Assembly (NCBI RefSeq): GCF_048544455.1
Contig: NC_133538.1
Span: forward strand, 17,947,469 to 18,011,468
DNA from: Silene latifolia
Lineage: Eukaryota > Streptophyta > Magnoliopsida > Caryophyllales > Caryophyllaceae
DNA length: 64,000 nt
Direction: 5' to 3'
The notes beneath the pieces were generated by a model. It was not told the origin of the DNA, did not search any database, and was given only the letters and a program-made list of their open reading frames with translations. A program made the position numbers and the translations under genes. Below, one piece after another: positions 33,784-44,677 of the stretch (position 1 is the first letter of the stretch; each line of letters starts with the position of its first letter).

Positions 33784-34426
33784 TATTTTGTGTGGATTTT
33801 GCGCAAGGCTAAATCAGGTCAGAGTAGATTTAGGTAGGGTTAACTAGCTCTAGTTAGTCCGTAGGTCAGGTCGTCAAGGTGGAATATGGAGATGTAAATA
33901 CGATAAATATAACAATAAAGGGACAAAGAATTTTGTACGTAGAAAACCCTTAAATGGGAAAAAACCACGGGCACCAAGCCAGGAGAGGATTTCACTGTTG
34001 TATTACGTATTTAGCACAATGGAACGTAATTATCTAAGAGTTGTATAAGAATATTGTATGCTATATCTTGTCTTGTGTTGTCGTCCTTCAAATGATTCCC
34101 AAACATTCTTTATATAGTCACCAGTTGAATGGCTGCTTGATCTTGGTATTAGTGCGGAATATTTTCCTTAATTGCCCGCAATAATTCTCAATATTACGTC
34201 CTTAATTGCTGCTTTAATTGCGAGATCTTCCTATTTAATGATGCGTATGTATTCCTCTTGTAATTTGATTTCCTGGTCTAATATCGTCCTGATATTTTCA
34301 CTGTTGTCCTCTCCATGGCTTGGCGCCTGTCTTCATGTGTCCTGACAGCCTGACATCCTGGCACCCTGATAGTCAGGCTAAGGTAAGACATTAATCAGGT
34401 AGGTCTGCGGATTTCCAGGCCTAACA
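33784..34426 (-). repeat. 5' LTR of the Tat gypsy element
   Basis: 643 bp. The plus-strand start reads TATTTTGTGTGG instead of TGTTTTGTGTGG in the partner, a point change at the terminus. Followed by GTTAC (TSD) and the resumed CACTA exon. Confidence 0.9.
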
Positions 34427-34587
34427 GTTACCTATAAAAAAAGATAGGGGAATCCTTGAGAGCATGGAACTTAAAGGTTGCTCGGAACCACTTGTTCAAC
34501 AAGAAGACTAGGGAGATGAACAAGAAGCCACCAACGAAGAGAAACGTAAGCATATTTCTTTACTTATTAAGTGATTACTAATAAAGT

Positions 34588-35656
34588 TACGTAGCATTCC
34601 CTTCTCTCATTGCTATCAAATCCTAAGGGCCAGAGTCGTCGGATCATCGAGTTCTTTATACTGTTGAGACCGTCGCATCGTGGGTAAGATTCTAGTATGA
34701 TTTTTATGTCGTTTCATTGATTTTAGTTGAAACCCTAATTGGGTATTTTGGGGGTTTTGGGAGTATTGTGATTGTTGTATAGTAATTGTATGATTGTGTG
34801 ATTATAGGAGGTGATTTTGTAGAGGAACGGTTTTGATTAGCTGATTGTGACAATCTTGGTGATTGCTTTTCTAGGTAGGGTTTCCCTACTCGGTTATTGA
34901 TTACATTGTATTTGATGGTTGTTAATGTTGTTGATCTATATCATATTGGTGTTGGTAATTGTTGTATAGTTGGTTGGTTATGTTTTTCTGTGGTTCGCGA
35001 GGTGTGTCCTCGGCTGAGTGGGGTCACTTGCGGGATTGGCTTCACGCCCTTGATTCACCCCTTGTGGTTCCCGTCACAAGGGGGATGTGCACATTAAGGA
35101 ACTTAGGTTTTTGCTTGGTATTGATGAGCGGGGCTTAGGTGGGAACGGCTGCGGTCCCCCACTGGCGGTGAGGATTACTGGTTGCGGCCGTAATCTGGTA
35201 AGGCTAGACCTTCTGGCTAGTCAGGTGATTGCAGATGTGACGGAGTTGGGTGATTGTGTATACTGTTGATATTGTTGTATCTTGTATTATGTAATCAGTA
35301 ACTGACCCCGTTTAATTGTTTTAAATACTGTGGTGATCCATTCGGGGATGGTGAGAAGTTCTTGAGTAGGTATGAGATGGACGCACATGGGATAGCTGGG
35401 ATTGAGTCACCACGTGTCACTAGAGTCTTCCGCTGTGTCGTTGAACTTATATTTTTTTAGTTGGTTTTGTTTATTTTGGAACAGTTGTATCACTTTACAG
35501 TTTTGGGATTTTGGTTATGTAATCGTTAAACTTATTTATCTAAAGTATGTTCTTTTATGGTCAATTTGATATACATTGTCTCGGGTAACCGAGATGGTAA
35601 CACTTCCATGCATTAGGAGGTCTTGGTAAGGCACCTCAGTGTATCGGGGTGTTACA
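34588..35656 (+). repeat. Partial LTR of the TGTAACACC family, opposite orientation
   Basis: Reverse complement of the first three quarters of the LTR at 3217: it ends GGGTGTTACA at 35656 and includes 'gggtaaccgagatggtaaca' and the 'ccatccccgaatgg' block in reverse. The palindrome array and the U3 end are missing; homology begins at about 34588, not far downstream of where the TATA box would be. It is flanked by AAAGT (34583-34587) and AAAGT (35657-35661), but the sequence beyond is not CACTA, so that match may be chance. Confidence 0.75.
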
Positions 35657-38600
35657 AAAGTAGACCACTCGGTCGAGTGTTAGAGGCCACTCGGTCGAGT
35701 AGGCGGCCACTCGGTCGAGTTCATGGTGCACTCGGTCGAGTGTCACCTGGGCACGAGGTTTTTATTCTCAAACTCGTTTCCAAGATTTCTTATTTCATCA
35801 CTCAATTAGGACTACAACAAGGTCACGTTGTACACCGTGGGTGTTCCACCTGATGATCGGGAGGCAACTTTACCAACATCTATACTACCGCTCATAGGCC
35901 AAAATTTCACCTTACTACTTTCACACTCCATGCATACACACTTAGATTAAGCGGTCATACTACATAACACAAGAAATCAGGATACCGTAACAACACAATT
36001 GAGCCCACATGCTTTACATATCACACTTTAACTCTCATAACCGCGAAAACTAAGCTTGGTAATACTAAATCCACCATCATATATCTTAATTATTAAAATT
36101 TAAACTCATCCCTCGTATGTCACGACCGTCAACGCGACCTCGTCATAAGGGATCCCTTAAAAATTGTAACAATTCCTTATCAAATGTTGGATTACAAAAC
36201 TTGCAAAACCTCCAACTCATCTCTCGTTCTAGTATTCCCTCTCGTTTTCCGGTTTCATAACCCTTTGTCACTATTTATTCGATTCATACCATTCGTCAAG
36301 TCAAATCTCACACCCTCCGAAACTTTTATCAACTTGTATCATCACTCTCTTTTCACTCTTGGTACCTCACTATTCTCTCATCAATCTATAACTCTTAACT
36401 CAGACCTATACTATCCCAAGATACCCGAGTCATACTCAATAAGGTCACTCTCACTTGTCTTTTAAATTTCGTTCCCTGACTATGAGTCCGAACAACCGCT
36501 AAATATCCAACCTTGGTCGCACTCCACTCATTATTTATAGGTTGTCTCTCATGATCAACTCACTCAACTCAAAACTTTGCATAGGGTATACCTTCCTAGG
36601 TTTCCTAAATTCTTAAACTCGATGACTATATCCCATTTCACACATCTCGTCGAAGACACATGCCTAAGGGCTAGGGTGAGAAAATCATTCTATTAGTCTC
36701 ACACACAAACTCTATGCTCGGAGATTCCCGTAATCACCGAAGGTACCACCGGCTCTTGGCGAGCTTCCCTTGCTTGGTTGCCACTCGCGTTGCTTGATGA
36801 CTTCTGCACCCCCTAGAATTCATTTCACATGAAACTTCCGGGTAGGGGTGATGAGAATTATAACAATCTGGAACGGATACGGAAGAGGTAGGAAATCAAG
36901 TAAATTGGAATGGATAGAAAACTTTCCCAACGCTTAAATCGGTGACCAACACTTTAAAATAAACCCTTGACACGAGCTTGTCATTGAGATGAAGTTTACT
37001 TAACCTGAAGAATGAAATTAAATAAATTACGGCATGGCTTCCTTTGTGTTTTAAACAAACCACAAACTTGTTTCAATAGTACACTTGAAATATGATGAAT
37101 CTTGTAAAATGATGCAAATTCAAAAATCAACTCTATTTTACCAACTTTGTAAAATGTTCTTCCCTACTATGCAATTTTTTTCTTTTACTCAAACTTGACT
37201 AAAATGTGAATTATTATATTAAAAATCTAACATAACGATGATTTGTTTCAAATTTCTTGAAAACTTTAATACGGAATAAGCTGCTATAAGATGGCACATG
37301 TTGCTATAAGCCAAGTTCACAGTATTAAGATTCAATTAAGGAAAGAACCTAACTTGGTGAAAGTCAAAATCCGGGTAGGTATACCACTCATTTTTGAAAT
37401 ATTTAAGACGGATAAATATCTCATTACTTCACAAGATGTTATAGTCAAAGCTTATGTATACTTGTCACAACCTTTTCGGAAAGTTTGTCCCCCCTTTAGG
37501 GTGGAAAAATTCAAATCATTTTATGATAATTCCCCAATAAAATTATAGTCTCGCAATACTATTAAACCATGTTTAAGATGAAATAAAAAATTGTTCATAT
37601 TCTCACTTAGTTCAAAATTTTTGGGCCAAATCGATGATGAAATCTTCATTTTTAAGACGATGTAGTAAACTACTAATGAAGATAGTAGTCTTGTAAAACG
37701 ATTAAACTAAGTTTCACTTATGAAAGATCAAAATCTTGAAGATTAAGATAAACTTTTGAGATGAAATTTTCACATACAAGATAAAATTCAACATTATTAA
37801 TAAATATAAAGCCTTTGTTATCCAATTAGACCCTACAACGAACACAAAAATCCAACTATTGACTCAAGAACACGAGTTTTTAAGCTCGTCCATGGGGATA
37901 TTTCAACTAAAAAAAATCTTGATAAAATTTGAACAAATATGTGTAGATCTACCCAAGTCAAGTTTGGGAAAAAAAATGAAGAAGGTCAACACTGTTGCAT
38001 GGTCAAAGTTGAGAAGACGGATGAAGAAAAGTGGGGTAACAAAGTGTAATCCAAACAACAAATTATCGATATGGAGTTCGAAATTATTTTAAGATAAACT
38101 GATGTCGAAGTTACGAGGTTTGAGGTAGAAATGAAGAAGAAAAGATAGAGAAAAGCAAAAATTTTCACGAGTTTCTTAGCTCATCAAACTCACTCGGTCG
38201 AGTACTGAGGGCACTCGGTCGAGTGGCAAATTTTTCAGAAGTTTTTCAGTTTCTGGAACTTTCTCTACTCGGTCGAGTGACCAAACCACTCGGTCGAGTA
38301 CGGCCCTACTCGGTCGACGGTCGAGTGTGGCCTCGTACTCACTCGAGTGATCCTTTACGGCTTTCAATTCTCGATTAAATTGACCTATGACATTCCGTGC
38401 ATCAGAAAGAAAGGTTCGGAAGGCTACCGACCCTCGATAACCCATTCCGAATTAGTTCATAAGGCATCATACTCACTATCTTAACACATTACCTCCATAC
38501 TCATAACTACTCTACTAACAATCATCAACATTCATGCCTTAATTAACGATAGCACTAACAAGTTTAAACACGCATATGATTTATCTACATGCCAAGATTC

Positions 38601-38956
38601 GGGACTAACGCCCCTTATACCAACACACACCAATTGCTTCTAAAACATGCTATACACATTAGCCTACTCATCCATCTTTCACATATTATCATTTACCACA
38701 GAAACCTCTATACCATGCAAGAAAATCAACAAAATTGTAGCACACATATAATCATTCACCATATCACGTCACGTTTCCCGACTCGTAACCACCCACGTAG
38801 TGACCAACCGAAACAATAGGATCTAGTTTTGAGATGAGGGATCCTACTCACCCAAAACCAACCTCCTATCGCACTCAAGTCGGGTTTTATTAGACACACC
38901 TAGGATCATTTTGGTTTATTGGTTTAAGTTCCAAAATCGTCGCTCTGATACCACTT
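35657..38956 (-). mobile_element. Non-coding internal region of an LTR element
   Basis: No ORF with recognisable domains occurs in 3.3 kb. It opens with four CACTCGGTCGAGT-type units (35661-35745), has a second cluster at 38190-38345, and ends at a primer binding site next to the LTR at 38957, so it is at least partly the internal part of a minus-strand LTR element. The 3' LTR partner on the left is not seen in the right orientation. It may be a large derivative (LARD-like) without genes or a set of fragments. Confidence 0.55.
38941..38953 (-). other. Primer binding site, initiator-tRNA-Met type
   Basis: Minus strand TGGTATCAGAGCG lies 3 bp inside the LTR at 38957. It fixes the orientation of the TGTAACACC family: its sense strand is the one that ends in TGTTACA. 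Confidence 0.85.
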
Positions 38957-40727
38957 TGTAACATTCAATTATCCGACCAACATAATTGAAGGCATTATCA
39001 TCTCGGTTTCACGAGGTAGTGTTTCAAAACTCCAATCAAAGAACATTTTATAAATAAAAGATTTAATGAATTACATAACCATAAAGAATAAATAAATGAA
39101 ATACAACTCGTCTATGACTATATCGTCTACTTAGTGACTAGGTACTCAACTCCAAAGTCCGTAGCGCGGCCCAATTCCCGATCGTGTCAACAAGCCAAAC
39201 CTCTAATCAACCTGCTCCCCATATGATCGGAAATATCATATGGATCGACACAGACCACCCCGGTAATAGGTGACAATTACACAGACACACAACACATCAG
39301 TTTCAATAAATAAAGTGTGACACGACTCAAAGTGTGTGAGTATGCACATGACTATAATATGAATGAGATGCTATCAAACAACCACCACCACGGTACCGGG
39401 ACACGCCCAGACATACCGACAACCACACTGGTACCAGAACACGCCCAAACATACCAACAACCACAGACAGGTATCGGGACACGCCCAGACGTACCGGGTC
39501 CGGAAGTCAACCGGATTCCCTGCCTGACGTCGTGTCTCAACCACACGACTCCCTCTGTAACTCAAGCCATTACTGTGCACATCCCTCTTAGAGTGGGAAG
39601 CTCCAAGAGGCGACTCAAGCGGAAAACGATCTCTCAACTGCCTTCCGTCTCCACAATAACAACCACCATATCGTCACCAACCTCCAATACACAAGATAAT
39701 TATAACAAATGCAAGACAACACTTTATATACCAAATACCGTCTCATCACATCGTCTTAACCATCATTACATTATGATACATAATAACCATCATGCTTATC
39801 CCCTTTATGACATGATTGGTGACTAAACATGTTATAATGCAATTACTCTAATTAGGTGAGATTAATTACAACATTAACCACAAAATATGTAACAACCACA
39901 ATATTGAAACTGAGTAAGATTAACCTACCTTTTTGCATAATCTATAAGCTAGTCGAAATCACCAAGTATCCATCTCATAAAATCGTCTCATCCTACATAA
40001 ATCACATATTAACTATCACAAATCACCCTATACTATAATACAACACAAAACCTCTTATTATTACCCTCTAATTACTCATATATTAACAATAATTACTAAG
40101 TAATTAACCAAATTAAAAACCCCCAAAAGTTAGGGTACATAAGACTAGAAAAAGGGGTAGATCTCAACTTACAAGGTGAAAGGATGAAGGAGAAGGTGAA
40201 CAATCCTCTAATCCAAGCTTAAATCCCCTAATATGGTGTTTGTGGGGGTTTTAGAGAGAAGGGGGAGAGTTTGGAGAGATAAGGAAGAAGATAGAATGAA
40301 TGAGGATAAGGGGATAAGATTTCATTATCTCGTATTCTGATTCAGCACCACTCGGTCGAGTGGCGAGTCCACTCGGTTGAGTGTCACTCACTCGGTCGAG
40401 TGCTGGTCCACTCGGTTAAGTGAACCTCACTCGGTCGAGTGCGACGCGGTTCTCAGCAATGACCAGTTTTCGTAAAATAGTCTTATCTCATTCGTTTCTT
40501 GGTCATTTTGGGGGCTTTGACCTACCGTTGGAATCTTAAGAGAACAAGCTATCACCTCCAATTTGAATCACATTAATATCATGTCTAGAACTCAAGTTAT
40601 GATAGTTTTAAGATGACCCTTCTACAGACGGGCATTATCACAACTCCACTAAGTCTAATATAGGTTATACTCTGTCCACTTGGTCTACTCGGTCGAGTGA
40701 ACGCCTTAGAAATTATGAGGTATTACA
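38957..40727 (-). repeat. 5' LTR of a TGTAACACC-family element (1771 bp)
   Basis: Plus-strand start TGTAACATTCAATTATCC and end GAGGTATTACA. It shares 'tcatctcggtttcacgagg' with the solo LTRs and is closest to 13107-14710 ('catatgatcggaaatatcat', 'caaccaccac', 'ggtaccgggacac'). It is the only family member here with a PBS beside it. Palindrome units at 40350-40441 are mostly ACTCGGTCGAGT. Confidence 0.88.
40350..40441. promoter_or_regulatory. Palindrome-like array ACTCGGTCGAGT in LTR U3
   Basis: Five units about 20 bp apart, with CGGTCG or CGGTTG cores, plus one more at 40688. The core mismatch breaks the perfect symmetry found in the CGATCG arrays. Confidence 0.5.
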
Positions 40728-41757
40728 AATAGTCGTGTGTGATATCCTCTCGGCGGGGGTTGTTGCAAGCCGACGGTCCTGGGGGTTCGTTTGGATTTTT
40801 GGTGTCTTGGTGTCTTTTACGGGTTTGATCTTTCTTAGGCTGGTTGTGCCATTTGTGGATTGTATGGTGTGGCCGTATTTTTCTGTTTTCAGAGCGAGAT
40901 CAGCTGCTTGGGTATCCCTTTTGTTGTTTTTTAGGCGTGATGGATAGGGTGGAGTTGGGGCTTTGGGAGTGTCGTTGGTTGGGTCGGATGTGGTGGTTTC
41001 TGCTTCTAATTGATGATACATTTTTCTTGTTGCTAGTTTTTTTCTCTATTTACTTCAATAATAACCTCCCTTTGGTTATGGATGTTTTGTCCCTTAATCT
41101 TCGAGGTGAATCTTAGGGTCGTGTTTTTAGTTCTTATAGGGGTAATGGTGTTTTTTTATAGCCCCTTTATGTTTTTAGTCTAAATAAATCTCATTATGGA
41201 GATATTTGGTAGTGATGTGTGGGTTGGATTCAACAGAAGATGTCGTCTTAAGGCCTCTTTTGACTTGATTTTGGTTAATGGACTGCCATTGTCCTTTCTT
41301 CTTTGCATAGTGGATTTCTTGAAGTGTTGGTCTTTTGGTCAAAGGGTTCAATTTCTAAGGTGTAGGAGATTTATCGCCGCCAATGGCAGACTCCGTCGTC
41401 TTGCTCATTTCTATTTCTTTCTTCGTTCTTTTCGCAAGAGCGGAAGTACACCTTGTCATTGCCACTCTGCGGCTCGTTTGCGTCGATGTCTTCTGGAAGT
41501 CATGTGTTCTGTTGAAGCTGGTTCGGTTGTACGAGGCTATTCCTCCACCCTTATCCATCCTATCACCGCAGAGCTATCTTATCTTAGTGTTGTAGTTTAA
41601 GTTTTAAACAATTATTATGTATGTCTTAGGTATGACTTTGTAGTGCTAGATTTAGATGTCGAGTTTCTGGTGCTACCTAGTCGAGTAGCTTACGTTATTG
41701 CTGGTAGAACATTGTAAGTTATTCTCCTGTCGTTGTCAAAAAAAAAAAAAAAAAAAA
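40728..41757 (+). mobile_element. Poly(A)-ended retroposon of uncertain type
   Basis: The stretch ends in a run of 20 A (41738-41757). A short MDVLSLNLRGES reading near 41079-41115 resembles the opening of a plant LINE ORF2, but stops follow at once and no further endonuclease blocks can be followed. It may be a rearranged LINE or a processed copy. The left boundary is set only by the LTR end. Confidence 0.4.
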
Positions 41758-42190
41758 CACCACAAATGTTCCTTACCTTTTCATTTGTTTTGTGTCAAAA
41801 CCAAAGGAAAATAAATCAGCAGAATGGATGGAGTATTATGCTTATAATTTGTGATCAAAATTAAAACTATTCATCACGGAAGATGCAAAGTATTTATGAA
41901 GCATGTTTATTGATTCATTCTTTTCTCTGATCTTAATGTCCTTCCATTTTCTCAAATAGAACAATTATAAATCTTTATTTCTTCTCCACACTCATCATAC
42001 AATTGACTTTTAGATCGACGCAGAACAAACTTCAGTTGAACAAGTAATTACTTCACCATCACATGCTTCATATAAACAAGTTCACTCAATACTCCCTATC
42101 ATACTACTTTGAATTCCAATAACGTACAAGATTACCTTAAAGTTGCCCATTGTTTAAGTACCACTTGCCTAATTAGTCAAGTTTTTGTAA
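41758..42190. other. A/T-rich stretch with no recognised feature
   Basis: Lies between the poly(A) run and the RNase H piece. I see no ORF, repeat or terminal signature. Confidence 0.5.
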
Positions 42191-42756
42191 GTGCACTTCC
42201 CATGCTTGGAAACCTTAAAACCACCGGGTTTTGGGGAAGGAGAACATGATATTTCTTTGGAAAAAGATTTCGATCTTCAAATGATGTATGAGGGTAGGCC
42301 TTTTTATACTATAGGAGGATATGCATCTTGTCCACTTGTGAGGATCCAAGTTGATGCGGGCTGGAAGGACTCTCGGCTTGCGGGGTTTGGGTGGGTTGCT
42401 TTTGGGACAGGAGGGGAAATTAGGTTTGAGGGGAGTGTGCACGGCCGGGCTGAATCACCTCTTCAAGCGGAAGCTCTGGGAGTTAAGAATGCAATTGAAT
42501 GGGCTCAACGGGAAGGTATTTTGCATCTGGAAATATCATCGGATTGTCTTCAACTCTTGTTACAATGGGCGGGGAAGGAGAGCACTCATCATCAGATCAA
42601 AGGAATTATTGGCGACATTGCGCTCATTTCTTCTTCTTTTCATTGTTTATGTTTTAGCTATGTATGCAGGAATCAGAACCGAAGAGCTCATGACTTGGCT
42701 AAACAAGCCATGAGCTTGCACTAGGAACCTTTCTTTTCAGCTCCCAAAAAAAAAAA
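42191..42756 (+). mobile_element. 3' end of a LINE with an RNase H domain
   Basis: An intact 177-codon frame (stop at 42722-42724) is followed 22 bp later by an 11-A run (42746-42756), as expected of a 5'-truncated LINE. Residues about 55-172 form an RNase H fold of the RVT_3 type: VDAGWKDSRLAGFGWVAFG (first Asp), QAEALGVKNAIEWA (Glu), EISSDCLQLL (Asp) and RNQNRRAHDLAKQA (His-Asp). Archaeal-type RNase H domains at the end of plant L1 elements are known. A free host gene of the same fold cannot be ruled out, but the poly(A) and lack of introns favour a retroposon. Confidence 0.7.
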
Positions 42757-42833
42757 GTTCAAACCAAACATTGTTGCTAATTAACCTTAAAAACATACCA
42801 ATTTAGTTCACTAACACAAAACCAACATAAAAA

Positions 42834-44203
42834 ATGTCTTTCCAAAACAAGCCATCAATCCTATTAATGCTCTGTTTATCATTCCTCATAATCTCCTCAT
42901 CAGCTGCTCAACCTCCTCCACCTCCATATAATCCATATGATTCACCACCTACATTTGCTTCCGCATCAGTTGACACTTTTGATTTCGTTAATGCCGGCCC
43001 TTTTCCCCCATACCGTCGAGGCGATTACGGCTCAACATTCCGTGAACTCGAAAGGAGCGCATCAGACTTCACTATGTCTCTATGCTTCTACAACACCACC
43101 TTAAATGCCTACACCCTAGCCTTGGGAGTCGACCCCAGCTACTTTGTTTGGGCAGCCAACCCCACTGACCCCGTTAAGGAGGGTGCCAAACTGTCCCTCA
43201 AAGATGACGGCAACCTTGTCCTGGTCGACGTTGATGGCCGCCTTGTGTGGCAGAGTAACACATCAAACATGGGGGTGATAGGTGTCCAGAGTCTTATTTA
43301 TGGCTAATATGGTAACATGGTTCTTTACGATGCTCATAATAACACGGTTTGGCAGAGCTTTGACCACCCTACTGACACTATTTTCCCAAACCAGTTTCTC
43401 CGGGCCACTGGCCCCAAGAAGCTAGTGAGTTGGGTCTCGAGCCTCAGAGGGGTCTATAGCCTTGTCTTGATGCCCAACAGAGTGTTCCTTTACTATAAGA
43501 GTGCAAATAGTTCTAACCCAGTTGTGTATTATACAATGTTTAAGACAACCAAAACACTAAGCACTTTGCAATTTCTGGCCTACGACGAGTTCAAGCCATC
43601 CTTTAATCAGCAATTTACAGACGGTATCAAGATCGGTATGAAATTGGGGATTTAACACCACCTGCAGATTACCATTACGAAATTATAACCTCATTTATGA
43701 GACTCCAAAATGATGGTAATTTAAAGGTTATTATTTACCAAATAAATGATGAAGGTGATCAGGGATGGTTCCCTGGATTTAGTGTCTTTAAAGAGGATTA
43801 TGCACCATTATTAACCCATCAAGTGGATAGTTGTCTACTACCTGAAAAGTGTGGCGCTTTTGAAGTGTGCCAAAACAGCACGTGTGTGGCATGTCCATCG
43901 CCTCAAGGGCTCCTGCCTTGGATTGCCGGTAAGTGCGTGCCTCCAAAATTGGGTGCGTGTAGCTTGGGGAAGGCGGCTAAGTACTATAAGGTTCAAGGTG
44001 TTGAGCATTTCTCTATCATGTACAACAAAGGTGAGGGTTCTATGGCCTTGGCTTCGTGTCAAAGCAAGTGTAGTTTGGATTGCAAGTGTGTTGGTTACTT
44101 TTATCATCTAGAGAACTCAAGGTGTTGGATTGCTTATGATCTTATGACGTTGACCAAGTCCGGAAATCCCAGGCATTTTGGGTTTATCAAGACATCTAAA
44201 TAG
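42834..44203 (+). pseudogene. EP1-like secreted glycoprotein (B-lectin and PAN), pseudogene
   Basis: This intronless gene of about 455 codons encodes a signal peptide (MLCLSFLIISSSAAQ). Bulb-type lectin domains follow (YTLALGVDPSYFVWAANPTD, DGNLVLVDVDGRLVWQS; then NMVLYDAHNNTVWQSFDHPT), then a Cys-rich linker and a PAN-type domain (CQSKCSLDCKCVGYFYHLEN). The order matches EP1-like glycoproteins, secreted proteins of the epidermal cell wall, with no kinase. Two lesions are present: an in-frame TAA at 43305-43307 after SLIYG, with the frame continuing unchanged, and a frameshift near 43650 (GMKLG to PPADYHYE). The rest is well kept, so decay is recent. A copia element starts 31 bp past the stop codon. 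Ligand and role are unknown. Confidence 0.9.
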
Positions 44204-44234
44204 AGATCTATATCTACATTATATAAGGTTTATG

Positions 44235-44531
44235 TGTAGGAATATAAATTTGATCAACTAACTCTGCCAACTAACTCAAGGACAACTAGAGTTAATATTT
44301 TGTTAGAAGTATAGTTAGAAGCTAGTTATGAATTAACTAAGTCGGTTGATATTAGTATATAAGCTGATTCATATCTCACTTTGTACTCACCAATTCATTT
44401 ACTCTTATCAATACAAAATTCTCACAATATTTTCTCTCAACTTTCTCTCAATACTTTCGTCTTCTTATATTCATCAAACAGTTCATACCATCTCTCATTC
44501 ATTCAATCATGGAAATCCATGAACTCTTTCA
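44235..44531 (+). repeat. Copia 5' LTR
   Basis: TGTAGGAATATAAATTTG to AACTCTTTCA. It contains 'tagtatataagc' (about 44352-44363), a likely TATA box. Confidence 0.93.
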
Positions 44532-44543
44532 TGGTATCAGAGC
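44532..44543 (+). other. Copia primer binding site
   Basis: TGGTATCAGAGC directly at the LTR end, initiator-tRNA-Met type. Confidence 0.93.
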
Positions 44544-44677
44544 AGGATCCTTCTGATCCTGTTTCTGTTTTTTTTTCTTCTTTTCCGCTTCCACATATAC
44601 GATAATTAGATTTCTTTCTTCGTCAGTTTATCTCTATAAATTCGTAAATTCAAGAAAATCTTTATTCATCAATCAAG

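Larger units (their letters stand above)
21353..34426 (-). mobile_element. Ty3/gypsy Tat-lineage retrotransposon with an antisense gene
   Basis: Two LTRs of 643 bp differing at about twenty sites enclose gag, protease, RT, RNase H, a second (archaeal-type) RNase H and integrase on the minus strand. The second RNase H and the DGGSS protease motif mark the Tat/Ogre/Retand lineage. Between integrase and the 3' LTR lies a spliced gene on the opposite strand. The TSD is ATTAC (21348-21352) against GTTAC (34427-34431), with one change. Without its nested insert the element is about 9.98 kb. It sits in an exon of the CACTA gene. Confidence 0.92.
20919..34545 (+). pseudogene. CACTA transposase-type gene, spliced, split by a gypsy element
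   Basis: ATG at 20919 (MGGKRNRKDGKKSG), an acidic/basic N-terminus, then HRVSLEAIKRGIPNK. After a stop/frame break near 21063 comes FAANFASWIGCCVREYAPLG and INQLSKDLKEKLWVRIK to 21217. An intron follows (gtatgt at 21218, acceptor cag ending 21316), and the next exon AAYTVPQEHDDY is cut by the gypsy LTR at 21353. Beyond it, from 34432, are SLRAWNLKVARNHLF and a donor at 34546 (gtaagc). The order fits the conserved region of plant Ptta/En/Spm transposase-family proteins. Several breaks (including a TAA near 34435) make it a pseudogene. Confidence 0.65.
15518..34587 (+). mobile_element. CACTA (En/Spm-like) transposon, right end missing
   Basis: Begins CACTACACCAAATC, the typical plant CACTA terminus, after the possible 3-bp target CAA (15515-15517). 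Dense AACGGTTGTT/ACAACCGTT subterminal words follow. The interior holds small ORFs (16190, 17009, 19491) and a spliced gene with an En/Spm-type block (20919 on). It is loaded with a solo LTR, a Stowaway MITE and a 13-kb gypsy element. No matching right terminus is seen: recognisable sequence ends at about 34587 against an LTR fragment. It is possible that only part of this span belongs to one element. Confidence 0.7.

Noticed and set aside
35657-38956. Small ORFs of 60-93 codons as genes
   Set aside because: No motifs, no start context, A/T-rich; they lie in the non-coding inside of an LTR element.
40735-41600. Membrane-like frames (VSLLLFF, FLLCIVDFL) as a membrane protein gene
   Set aside because: T-rich sequence gives hydrophobic frames in all phases; a poly(A) run ends the stretch and no family is recognised.
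42191-42724. RNase H frame as a free-standing host gene
   Set aside because: The poly(A) run 22 bp after the stop and absence of introns favour a 5'-truncated LINE; kept as a mobile element.
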